Assembly: GCA_030685235.1 (NCBI GenBank)
Contig: MU839092.1
Location: 310,001-374,000 of the forward strand
Direction of reading: 5' to 3'
From: Copromyces sp. CBS 386.78
Lineage: Eukaryota; Ascomycota; Sordariomycetes; Sordariales; Sordariaceae
Length of the DNA stretch: 64,000 nucleotides
Below, piece by piece: positions 25,001 to 35,176 of the stretch. The translations under genes were made by a program, and so were the position numbers. The notes below the pieces were generated by a model. The model worked only from the letters and a program-made list of their open reading frames with translations, made no database searches and was not told the origin of the DNA. Position 1 is the stretch's first letter. Each line of letters begins with the position of its first letter.

Positions 25001-26299
25001 TCCACTCCACCACTTGAAATAGGCCGAGCGGATTCAGTTTCAGTGGCCTTGGCAGCAGCCAGGTCCGCTGTCGAATCGGCCGCCAGGGATATGTTTTCTG
25101 CGTCTTCCTTGATTGTTGACGACTCTAACCGTTCTTCATCTTGTTCTTCAGCTCGGCTCTTTTTGTTCAAGGCTTTGTGAACCTTGAGGCCTACGGGGAT
25201 CGACGACACCGGCCTGTTCTCCCCCGTTCCAGAAGTTCCTGTTCGCGGTCGCCCGACACTATCCACCGAAGGCCTAGGTCCAAGCTTTACGCGCGGCTTG
25301 TAAGAGCCGTAGCCGTAATAATCAGTTTGGCGAGAGCGAGATGACTGTGAGGACATGCGCCTCGCCGAGTCATCGATCGTGCTTGTGGGCGACGAGGGTC
25401 GCAAAACTCCAGCAAGAGAACGGGCATCGGCGTCGTGTGTGGCGTCTGGGTTGCTGGCGAGGTCCGAGTCCTTCGAAACACCGCTCAAGGGATCTTCCCG
25501 GTTCCGTCGTTCCTCGTACGCTACTGATTCCGCGTCTTTCTCTTTTCGTTCTTGTTCTTCCTCCTCGGCAGCCTCCTCCAACAGTCTTTCGCGAAGGGAG
25601 CCCGTGATGGACGAGGTGGAAGCGGTCGACGTATGCAGCGAGCATGCGGCTGAAAGCTTGGTGTCCTTTAGCTCTGAGGCAGAGGCGATCGAGAACTCGG
25701 TATCGTAGGGTGAAAGGTATTCGCAAATGGCATTGAAGTGAACGGTTACTCGAGCTAAAACACGATTGGCAAGCTAGGTAAGCCTTTCCTCCCTTCAAGC
25801 AATATAATAACATGGCTATCCCAGGGGCAGATGAAAGAGAAACACGGACCTTGAACCAACCTCGAGCAACCCTCAGGCAGGTATTTGAGGATGACATTGC
25901 GGCGCCTATATCGCATATAGCCATACAATGGCGACTTATCTTCATACTCGGCAATCGCATTTCGTACCTCGACGATACCGCCGCTGCCCTGTCCTAGCAA
26001 CTCGAGTTCGTCACGACTGGCATATTTTAGGAGGAACCTGGGCGCGGTAGAGAACGTGTTAGCGAATCGACGACACTAAGGTACTTTGCGGCACAGGGCC
26101 AAAAGGGCAAAGTGATGAAAGAGCAAGGCTTGATGGACGGCGTGGTCTCAGATGAACGAAGCCAAGCACTTTGCGACAAGAAAGCATGATGAAAAGAGGA
26201 AGGACAACACGGCAGTAGGACTTACCATCCTCCAGCTTCGGCAATCGCAGCCTCGTGGGCTTCCTTGACTGCGGGATTATCCAACCCATTCAACGACAT
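22021..26299 (-). CDS. large ADF-H (cofilin-like) domain protein
   Basis: Four exons: 26299-26226, 26037-25850, 25754-22137 and 22064-22021, giving 1307 residues. Intron 1 (26,038-26,225) has a GTAAGT donor. Intron 2 (25,755-25,849) has an atypical GTCCGT donor. Intron 3 (22,065-22,136) has a GTAAGT donor. All joins keep frame. Residues 1 to about 135 form an actin-depolymerising-factor homology domain, with the start MSLNGLDNPAV, the basic run MRYRRRNVILKYLPE and the end SCSLHT-like. ADF-H domains bind actin. A roughly 1000-residue Ser/Pro/Glu-rich disordered region follows. The C-terminus (about 1185-1307) is a conserved compact domain containing GDVNVQFPDTLLWKRRAVCL that looks PH-like. Sordariomycete homologues are often labelled GPI-anchored glycoproteins, but I see no signal peptide or anchor site. 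An actin-patch or cortical role is inference. Confidence 0.88.
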
Positions 26300-27837
26300 G
26301 TCCGGTTATCTTTCTGGCTTGGCTTTGTCGCGCAAGTGACCTTGTGGGTCAGCGTTTCTCGTCACAACTGCAGGTCGTCGGGAACGGCTGGTTGGTGTCT
26401 CGAGATCAAATAGTGTGCTTTCTGCACCTGAATGCTGTCGCGAAACGGGAAAACGGCGGGCGGCAGCGATGCAGCAGTGGTTTTAGATCTCCTAGACCAC
26501 CTCAGGGGATGTGCTTGGGCTGATCTATCTCTACAGACCTGACGTACAGTAGGTATAGGTACGGTACAACAGACGTATCCAGGCGCCGGGCTCGGGTGCG
26601 TGAGTCCGCGACGTGTAGGCAAAAATCCGGTTATGTGGTTGCGGATGGGTTGTGCAGCCTTCGTCCGGGTCTTTCTAGGTTGAACCGAGCTTCCAATTCA
26701 ATGAAGCGCCTTATCTCCCACTCAAAGCTTTGTTGTTGTAGGGTCCTGTGTCGCTCGGACGGTCGAGAAAAAAAGGCGGGGAGGTGCCCTGTCTTTGGTG
26801 CTCAGGGCAGACGAACATGAAACCGGGGATGGTCGCGCGAGCGTTGCAGCCGATGTCAGGCTCGGGCGGTGGCCAGTGAGCTTTGTGAGGCGCCAGACAG
26901 ACAGAAGGTTGTAATTCGTGGGTAGGTAGTATTCGCAAGGTTCGTTTCGGTTGTTCCTAGAGCAACGACGAGCTTTGGTTGTCTACTGGTCGTTCGAATG
27001 TAAGTATCGAAAGCTCGAAAGCAGGCCAGCCCAAGAAAGAATCGATCGCAAGTCGGATCCGACCGAGGTGGAGCTTGAAGAGTCTCTAGGTAAATGCAAT
27101 GACGTTGAAACAACCCTTTCCCCTGTAGGTCGCCCAAAGAAGTCTAAAAATAATGATGCCGGTAATGAGGGTGAAGAAGTGAACGTAGAGATTGCAAATT
27201 AGCCTGTCTGTGGATAAGAGTTGGGCACCCAGACGAGCCAAAGAGCCAAAGCGGAAGAAAATGGCCAAACAGAAACTGAAGTTTGCGCAGATTTCAAGTT
27301 GGGATTTGACCTTCAGCTTGCGCGCGACAACTTCAATGTTTTCGGAGCAAGCGCAAAGACCCAAACCAACACGGAACAACGTGAATTGAACTGAAAGGAA
27401 TGAGAAAACCCAACGACGGGCAAGGGGGTAACCGGAAAGCCGATAACTGAAAAGAATGGATGTAGTAATTGACGCGATGCGATGCAACTGAAGAGAATGA
27501 ATGACTGTGTTGGGCAAGGTATCGAATGCGCTTTGGCTTGGGTTTGTGAATTGTAAAGGGAGCGCGCCTTGGGCTCAGCTGGGGGGAATTTGGAAATCGT
27601 GAACTGGAACTTCCCTTGGGCAAGCACACACAACGGACGGGTACCTGGCGACTACCGGCGACTAGCGTCCAGCGCCCGGGGAAGCCATGCGTGTTGAAAC
27701 ATATGGGATCCAATTCCACCACAGCAACCGCTGGGTCGCCAGGGTTATGCTCGTCCGTCTTATTAAAACACAGTGCGCCTTTCCGTTCGCGCTTCTTTGT
27801 CACCCAGCCATTTCCCACGCGGTTGTTGTGGAGGGGC
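26300..27837. other. spacer between ADF-H gene and transposon block
   Basis: This is GC-balanced DNA expected to contain the promoter and leader of the ADF-H gene. Small open frames occur on both strands, none with recognisable content. Composition stays normal right up to the MULE target duplication at 27,838, so the change to AT-rich DNA begins only inside the transposon. Confidence 0.5.
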
Positions 27838-27846
27838 ATCTTTTGA

Positions 27847-27959
27847 CGGTTTCGGTAGATGGGTAGTCCCAAAACCGTCCCTGGGTAGTCCCCCCACATT
27901 TTATCGCTGAGTAAGCCCAGCCAGCCTAGCCAGCCCAGTACACCGTATATATCGCTGCC
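27847..27959 (+). repeat. left terminal inverted repeat of the MULE
   Basis: It matches the reverse complement of about 61,989-62,089 over nearly its whole length. Key shared blocks are TCGGTAGATGGGTAGTCCC, a run of Cs, and TTATCGCTGAGTAAGCCCAG. Differences are mainly C/T transitions and small indels. The outermost five bases are less well conserved. Confidence 0.9.
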
Positions 27960-29205
27960 CAACCTCGTCGTCGTCGTGCGTTCTGTTAGCGATCGTTAGC
28001 TATGCTGCGCAATTGAATGAAGCTATCGCGAGACCTTATTTACTATTGCGCAATTGTTTTAAGCGATTATCTCGTTGTCTTTATTATTTTTCGTGGAGTG
28101 TTATCGAGCTCGCTGTATTGTGTTGTATCGCTATACTAAAAAATCGCGTTCGCGTGCCCAGTAAGTCAGTCAGCCTTATACCCGACCCGAAATAATTAGT
28201 ATTGACGGGACTTTACTAGAATTCCCAGTTAAAATGCTATTAACTCCGATTCGAGCGGTTATTCCTGAGCGGAGTACGATTCCCCTTACTAAAATATAGT
28301 CGCTATTAATCCGCTGCCGCCCCCGCTAGCGATCGCGATTAAGATTAACGCGGTTACTATCCCTTAGCGAGCGCGCTACTATTAAAGAATTAGCGAAGCT
28401 ACTATTTACTTCCTCGGGTTACGATAATAAGGTGGTTGCCTTCGATGCGTTGTAAGATTACGCCGTATAATAAGGCTTTACAGTCGTATTGTATAGTTAG
28501 ATAAAGAGTAGGAAGAAAGGAGAGGAGGTCATTAGGCGGGTCGATTATTATTGTATATATAGCCGCGTTTATAAGGCCGTTGGGTAGGGCGTTCGAAATA
28601 CTACTTCGAGGTGATTTAATTGCCTATATTAAATAAAGGTCGTATTGAAGAAGAGGTAGGGCAATTAATAGTTTGCTAAAGAGATTAATAATAATTATAA
28701 TTACGATATTAATATCGCTAACTTCGTTAGTAACGTTGTATATCGATAGTAGGTTCGTTGTAATTATAAGGAGGCTATTAATATTACTATCGAAAGGTTA
28801 TTTAATATTGTTAGAATAAGCGCCCGTTAGATTATTTACTATTTAAGCGGCACTTTTAAAGATGAAGACGTCGTACCTCCTCTTCTAAATATCGCTAATA
28901 ACTAGCTGGTAATAGAACTACGTAGCCTTCGAGTCTCTATTACTGCTTAGGAGGTCTAGAATATTTAGAAGTGTATTCGCTGTATAAAGTATAGTCCTTA
29001 TACTTCGACGAAGATGCTTATCGACTTGTTAGAGTAGTATAAGAACCTTTATAGCATTGAGTATTTCGTTAAGTATAATAAGGGTAGTAGGGTTATATAT
29101 ATATTCTAAACTTTCGATTAGTATTTAGAAATATAGAAAAAGAACCCCTATATACTATTGGTCGATAATACGTATAAGGTAAGCAACTATATAAATCGCA
29201 CTTTT

Positions 29206-29318
29206 ACACACTATTCTATTATTATATAGATATATCTATTTACCATCTGGGAGTTCATTATACACTCTTCTATTATTATATAGATATATCCATTTACTAT
29301 CTAGGAGTTTATACTAAC
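29206..29318. repeat. imperfect tandem duplication inside MULE intron
   Basis: Two adjacent copies of about 52-56 bp share TTCTATTATTATATAGATAT and the following CATTTA-TATCT-GGAGTTxAT block. They differ mainly by C/T changes and lie entirely within the 159-bp intron of the transposase gene. Confidence 0.7.
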
Positions 29319-29784
29319 TCCCTTTTTTTTTATATAGGTTAACCGTTTTAACCTCCCTCTCCTTAATATTATTAGTGTCGATGCGTTAGGTCACAATTTC
29401 AACGTTGGCTTCGGTCTCTCGAGTAGAGAGAATTAAGCAGATTTCGAATAGTAATTCAATTGCCTAAAGAAGTTCTAAGAGGATTACGAAATTGCCAGCC
29501 CCAACGTTATAATTAGCGATTTCGATAAAGGATTCAAAAAGGCCGCCATCGCCACCTACCCAGACGTGCCGCATCAGCTCTGTGTATAGCACGTCATAAA
29601 GAACGTAAACCATCACATCAAAAAGAAGTGGATTCAGCCGCCAAATAATGGAGGCAATGGCGACCATGGTCCTACACCCGACCCTGCCCTCTTAAATCTC
29701 CCGCCAACTGTCCGGGACCTAGACGGCAATGCAGCGTTCGCCATAAAACAGTACTCTATCAAACAGATCAAATCGTCGTCTGGC

Positions 29785-30181
29785 TAACCAATTCAAATCG
29801 GGCACCAGAGAGCCAAATCTAAATCAATCGTCACGCTGTCTCATTTTAACTGTTTTGTTATATTAAGTAGGTAGGTTGTTGCTTATCGACATACGGATAG
29901 CCTGTTTTTGGTATAGAAATCGGGCATTTGGATGCAAAGGACCACCTGATGCCTGCTTATAAAAACGTACGTTCGAGCTTCAGATCGCGGGAAAATGACG
30001 ACTTTCGAATATTAGGTATAGATTTAATATAATATTACGCCGGCGACGGTCCGGGAAAATATTTGTCCGGTTTTAATTAATTCGTCAAACCAAATCAATT
30101 TAGAATGTAAACAAACCAATCCGACGATATTTCAGGTAAAACAAACCAGTTTGGACCTCGGTTTGAATTGAATTGTTTTGT
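29785..30181. mobile_element. possible small non-autonomous insertion in the MULE gene
   Basis: The transposase frame breaks at 29,785 and resumes in another frame at about 30,182. The intervening ~400 bp has near-normal GC, and its ends are roughly inverted (CCAATTCAAATCGGG near 29,788 against CGGTTTGAATTGA near 30,155). I found no convincing target duplication, so the borders and the class are uncertain. Confidence 0.35.
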
Positions 30182-30270
30182 AGCGAACGCTGCGGCAATG
30201 GTCCCGACCCTCCATCGTATCGAGGTCCCGCGGCGGCTGGCGATGGTAATGATGGCGATAGTGATAATAG

Positions 30271-30733
30271 TGAGTTAGGGCGTTTTATCAGAATAGATAT
30301 TAAGATACTTGTAGAGCTGGGACACTAAGGAGCGGATCTACTCTAGGGTTGAATAGGGTTGAAAATAGAAAAGTATAAGAAGGATAGCATCCCCTTTCAA
30401 ACTAGAAGTAAGTAAGCAGAGAATAACGAATTAAATACTAATATTCTTAAGATCTTTATAATACTCCTTTTTAAAATCTTTAATCGTATTCGTAAAATAC
30501 TTTCTATCTTCTTTAATACCGACCTCCAAATCCGTACCTCGCTATCTTGAGAAAAGTATAGAGGTAAAATTCTATTTTACCTTCTATCTTTCCTTTTAAT
30601 AGTTTTATAGCTATAATTTAATAATTTTATCCAATTTTACGGATAAAATTATTAGTTCTAGATCTGCTCTTCGCTATATAAGTTTGTATAGTGTAGCCCT
30701 GTTCTTTTATTAGTATGGTTTTATTTTATTTCA
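30271..30733 (+). repeat. 5' LTR of element A
   Basis: It pairs with 59,470-59,932 at equal length (463 bp). Differences are almost all C/T or G/A. Shared landmarks are GTTAGGGCGTTTTAT, GGAGCGGAT and AAGTATAAGAAGGATAG. Confidence 0.9.
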
Positions 30734-31981
30734 AATAATAATAAAGACGAAATAAGTTTCAAATTCTTAATTAAATTAATTAATATAAATTTAAGGAGCC
30801 TTCGGCCGGGGCTTCTTATAAACGTTGAAGTTATCCCTAAAGCCTTCGGGATATTAATTTAAGAGCCGAAATTCGAATAGTGAAAAGTTAATCGGTTTTA
30901 TTAGTAACGAAATCTTTTATTTAATTTATAAGAAACTTTGATTTCGGATGTATATGAATCTCCGTTTCCCCGACAATATTACGATCTATTAGCGACAGTT
31001 AGTAGGAACCCTAATTTAACGACCTAAAAAGAAGATATTAGAATTGAAACGAAGAAAGAAAGAATTAATTTTGACGATAGAATTAAACGAGACCGAACTG
31101 GAAAGAATAAAAATAAAACTTCGGAAAGCGAATTTAAACAATAAAAACCGAGAGTTGATAGGGTAATAGAAATTTATTTTTAATTAATTAACGTTCGGTA
31201 ATTAGATATTTGCAAATTATATAAGGAATTTATTCTCTAATTAGTTAAAATTATTATAGGGCTCTTTATTTTAATAATCCGAATTTTTTTTAATATTTTT
31301 AGGAATTTCGGAGTATTATTAAAAGAGGTAAAGGCGATTGGTAAGGAGGTAATTAATAAGATTTACTTTTTGGAAAGTTTTAAAATAAAATTATCGTAAA
31401 ATTCCGAAGAGCGATTTAACCTATCGGTAATATTAAAATACTTTTATAAAGAAAATACGGATAAAGAAGAATAAATTTATATTTTATTAGACGATAATGT
31501 TAATATTATTAATTATTTCGAATATTAATATAACATTATATAATACTTTTACCCTTTTATAATTTATAAATCCGTATTACCTAATATATTTAATTCTACT
31601 ACTTCCTCTAAGGGAACCCCTTTTATTACTTTTCCCTTTATTATTACTTTTTCTACTGCTATTAAAATAACTTTTAACGCTATTGCCGCCCTTTTCGCTA
31701 ATAATACTACTTTTATTCGCGATATTATCCTTAAAAAGAGGTTCGACGGTAAGAAAATCTTTAAATACTTTAAATTATTCGAAGAAAAGGTTGGGATTTA
31801 TAAATTCGGTAACGACGAATTTAAAATTATTATTTAGTTTTAATAGTATAAGAAGGACCCTAAGGATATCAGTAAAAGTATTTTCCGCGATTTTAAGGCG
31901 AAGGGGATTTATATTTAAGACGAATTTATTTAACGGTTTAAAATAATTTATAAAGTTAAAGATTCTAAGTAGATTAATAGT
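30734..31981 (+). pseudogene. element A leader and gag, 5' part
   Basis: This is AT-rich RIP-altered sequence between the 5' LTR and the insertion point of element B. A plus frame near 31,680-31,975 reads like gag (around FDGKKIFKYFKLFEEK) with scattered stops, and continues at 48,576 after B. No intact product is possible. Confidence 0.6.
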
Positions 31982-32293
31982 TGATGCGGAAGTCTGGGAT
32001 CAATCCTGTAGAAGACCTTGTATTAGTATTCTATATAGGAAGTGTAATGTAGAAGGAAGGAAGCAGGTTAGCTGGAGAGGGCCTTGCGGTCTGGTTAAGT
32101 AAGTGACCGCAAGGTTTCCAAAAGACTCTGCCTTTCTTCTAGTAAATAGTAACCTTGGCAAAGGCTATTATAAAGGTTGTAAGAACCTTTGTAGCTTCTG
32201 CCAAGCCGACCCGGTGCCTGCCCATCTAGAAGGTAAGCCTTCCAGGGCAAGCGGTCCTATTATTTATCTATCTATCGTATATATCCTATATTA
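31982..32293 (-). repeat. 3' LTR of element B
   Basis: It is the same length as its partner at 48,264-48,575 and differs from it mainly by transitions. It contains GACCGCAAGGTTT and GCCAAGCCGACCCGGTGCCTG. It is followed by AATCCCGGCCTTACG, also seen in similar form next to the LTR of element C, probably the polypurine-tract side. Confidence 0.93.
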
Positions 32294-34857
32294 AATCCCG
32301 GCCTTACGAAGAAGCCTTTACTATCCTTAGTAATTTATCTCTTAGTCTATCTTATGCCCGTATATTTCCTTCCAATTTATATCCTCTAGGTCATCTAAAT
32401 CGTCTATAGCCTAATTAACTAAGTTTCTACGGCCTATACGGGCGCTACAACCTCCCTACTCAGCCGAGCCAAGGCGGCTATTATTACGATTCCTCTATTA
32501 AGTATTTAATTTTCTAGGACGGCTACCCTACCTAGCCTAGTATTCTTCTACTAACTCCTTACTATTCTTCAACTAATATTCCGTTATCTATATATTATAT
32601 TCGTTACCCCAACCCTTCTATTTAATTAAATATTTTAATTTGTAAGGTCCTTCGAAGTGGTATTAAAATATAATTTCGACCTCGTACTTATTTTCTTCTT
32701 TATTGGAATTACTATTATCTTAAAAATCCTCTACTAGGCTAAGGGGAAGGGCGTATCGGTTAAAGGGATCTTTTTCCTTAGGTACCGGTAGGAAATAGGC
32801 ATAAAATATTATAGGGTGAATCTTTATATTATTTAGGAGGTTAAGACGGTAGGCTAATTTTCTAATGCGTTCTAAAATAGTGAATAGGTCCGATCGTTAC
32901 TAAAATAGTTTATAAAAGGGCTGTTCGGGAAGGTAGTAGTTATAATGAAATTGAAAGAATATTTTATTACCAATTTCGAATTCGACGTCTTTATAGTATT
33001 CATCGTATTTCATCTTAGCCCGGGCGGTAGCGAAATCTATAGTAAACTATATATTTTACCGAAGGTATTCTTTAAAAGCAGTATTATTATTAATATCTTC
33101 GTTAGTTAGGGGGTTTGTAAAGGCGTCCAAAAGTCCTTAAAGCTTGAATCTATATAATAATTCGTACAGGAATATTTTAATCGTTTTTAAATAAATACTA
33201 TTAAAATTCTATTATAAAAGAAGGATCATTTCGGTCCAAGGGGTTTCGGACTTATTGAAAACGTAAAACCGCATAGTTATTTTAATACTCTAATTCTTAC
33301 GCTCCGAAAAGCTGTTTCCTTAAGAATAGTATACGGTTATTATTAATAATTTAGTACCCTACGCCTTCTATATACCTTACTAAAATTCCAAGGTAAATTT
33401 CCTATCCTTATCGGAAATAATACCGGTAGGAACCCCCTAATCTACTAGGATAAATTGTTTTATTAGAGAGCAACCCTAATCGTTAGTAATATAAGTAGTA
33501 TATTTAGGTATTAAAAGGGATTTCTTTGAATTAAGATATATAGCGGTTATTATAGCGTTAAAGAAATTATATCCGGGGATTTATTATAGGGTATCCTTTA
33601 ACGGGACTTCTAAAAGCTTAATAATAAAATTGATAATTATTAAGTGTATAGGAAGGGTATTAATTTATAAGGGTTAATAGTTACCTATAATTTATACCCT
33701 ACTAGTTTAATTCAATTGATAGGTAGGATAGTATTCTACGTACTTCTTTACTAAGTAGGTCTTTTTATTAATAGTTAATCTTCGTAAGTCGTATAATATT
33801 CTATCTTTCCCGAAGTAATACTTTTTATCGTAGATAATTGCGAGAATTTCTTGGACGTAGGTTTTAGGAATGTAAAAGTTCTTAGTATTCTTACCGGAAA
33901 TATTGTAAATAAAGCCGTCTATATTAATTAAGAAAGGGTACTTAGTCCGAAAAATCGTTTTATTGTCTTTAATAAGCTTAATATCGGCCAGATCCTACTT
34001 TACCTTAGATAGCTTAAAGTTATTAGTATATCCGTTAATAATATATTATTTTATAGCCGGGTCTATTTAGGGTTCTACGATTGTAAACTATACGGTATTA
34101 AGTACCGCTTCTCTATTTAGGTTACCGTTATTGTTTTTACAATATAGGCGGCTTAAAGCGTTGGGGACGAAGTTAAAGCGGCCCGGGATATAATATACCT
34201 TTAAATTATATTAAAATAAATATACCGATATATTAATCAACCTTCTATTAATTCTATTAGTAGAATAGGTTTACAATATAGTCTACTTAATAATCCCTTT
34301 AGTCGCGGCGTAATTAATTAAAATAACGATAGAATAGTTTGACGAATAAATATAAATACGTAGCTTTTTAACGGCCTAAACTAGGCAAGCCACTTCCAAT
34401 TCTAATAACCCGTATCGGAACTCTACTTTAATTAAATATTTATTTAGGAATATTACCGGAAGGACTATAATAAACGGGATATTAATACTAGAAATCTATT
34501 CGTAGCCGTCCTTTAGGTAGAAAACTATAACGCCGTTACCCCATTTAAAGGACCTGTCTAATTAAATAAATAAGGTAAAATCCGGGTTTATATAGTAGAA
34601 GATCCCTCCGATGCCGTTTTTTCCGTATATCGCATCTTATATAGCTTAGAAGGAAGTCTTCTCGCGCTCTATTAATTCGTATTTAGTTTTAGTTACGTAC
34701 GCTGTACGCTTACTAATATTCCTAATAATTAAGGTTCCAATCTTTCGCCCCTTAACAAATAAATTTACCTTACGTTCCTACAAGGGTTCGATTAATTAGG
34801 CGTAATACGAAACTAGGTATCTAAGAAACTCGCTATTTCTAATATATATTTCTAGGG
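32294..34857 (-). pseudogene. element B pol, 3' half (RNase H, integrase, chromodomain)
   Basis: Minus-strand reading continues from the reverse transcriptase across the C insertion, with SEFLRYLVSYYA and RKVNLFVKGRKIG just below 34,857. RNase H and integrase regions follow toward 32,700. The end, at about 32,690-32,500, reads YKLKYLIKxKGWGNEYNI then TEYxLKNSKELVEEY, a chromodomain pattern that marks chromoviruses. Stops fall at expected Trp and Gln positions. Confidence 0.75.
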
Positions 34858-35176
34858 TAATATGGGTAACCTGGGTTGCTTCACAAATACAATATGATGG
34901 TATTTGAAAGCGTTGTGAAAGATGATGCCAAAGGAAGAATCAGGAGCCGAAGGCTCGTTCTACGAGCGAGCCTCTTATATAGGCTTCCTTATCTTATCAG
35001 AGGATCCACTTAAGGCAGATCCTTGACCGTGTTGCGGGCGCGTGCTATTTAATTGGAATAGTATGACCTAGGCGACTGCCTTCGTGCAGGTGACTATAAG
35101 GGTGGCCCAATTATGTGACTGGGCACCCTATAGCCCTATATAATTTATATACTTAATTTATATATATCCGGTATTA
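34858..35176 (-). repeat. 3' LTR of element C
   Basis: It matches 43,058-43,376 at equal length, with many transition differences. It contains AGGAGCCGAAGGCTCG, a short palindrome, and GGTGGCCCAATTATGTGACT. Confidence 0.95.

Larger units (their letters stand above)
28234..30270 (+). pseudogene. MULE transposase, 5' part (FAR1-like and DDE start)
   Basis: One plus frame runs from a probable ATG at 28,234 with stops almost only where Trp or Gln codons would become TAG or TAA by RIP. A FAR1-type N-terminal region (around GYDNKVVAFDAL at about 28,410-28,450) precedes the MULE catalytic domain. The first catalytic Asp is in LLVDNTYK (codon 29,164) and the second in VIISDFDKGFKKA (codon 29,518). 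The zinc-like QLCVxHVIKN follows, with a Trp turned into TAG at 29,587. An intron at 29,179-29,337 (GTAAGC...TATATAG, 159 bp) separates NTYK from VNRFNLPLLNI. The frame is disturbed at 29,785-30,181 by a likely small insertion, then continues as an acidic linker to 30,270, where element A is inserted. Confidence 0.85.
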
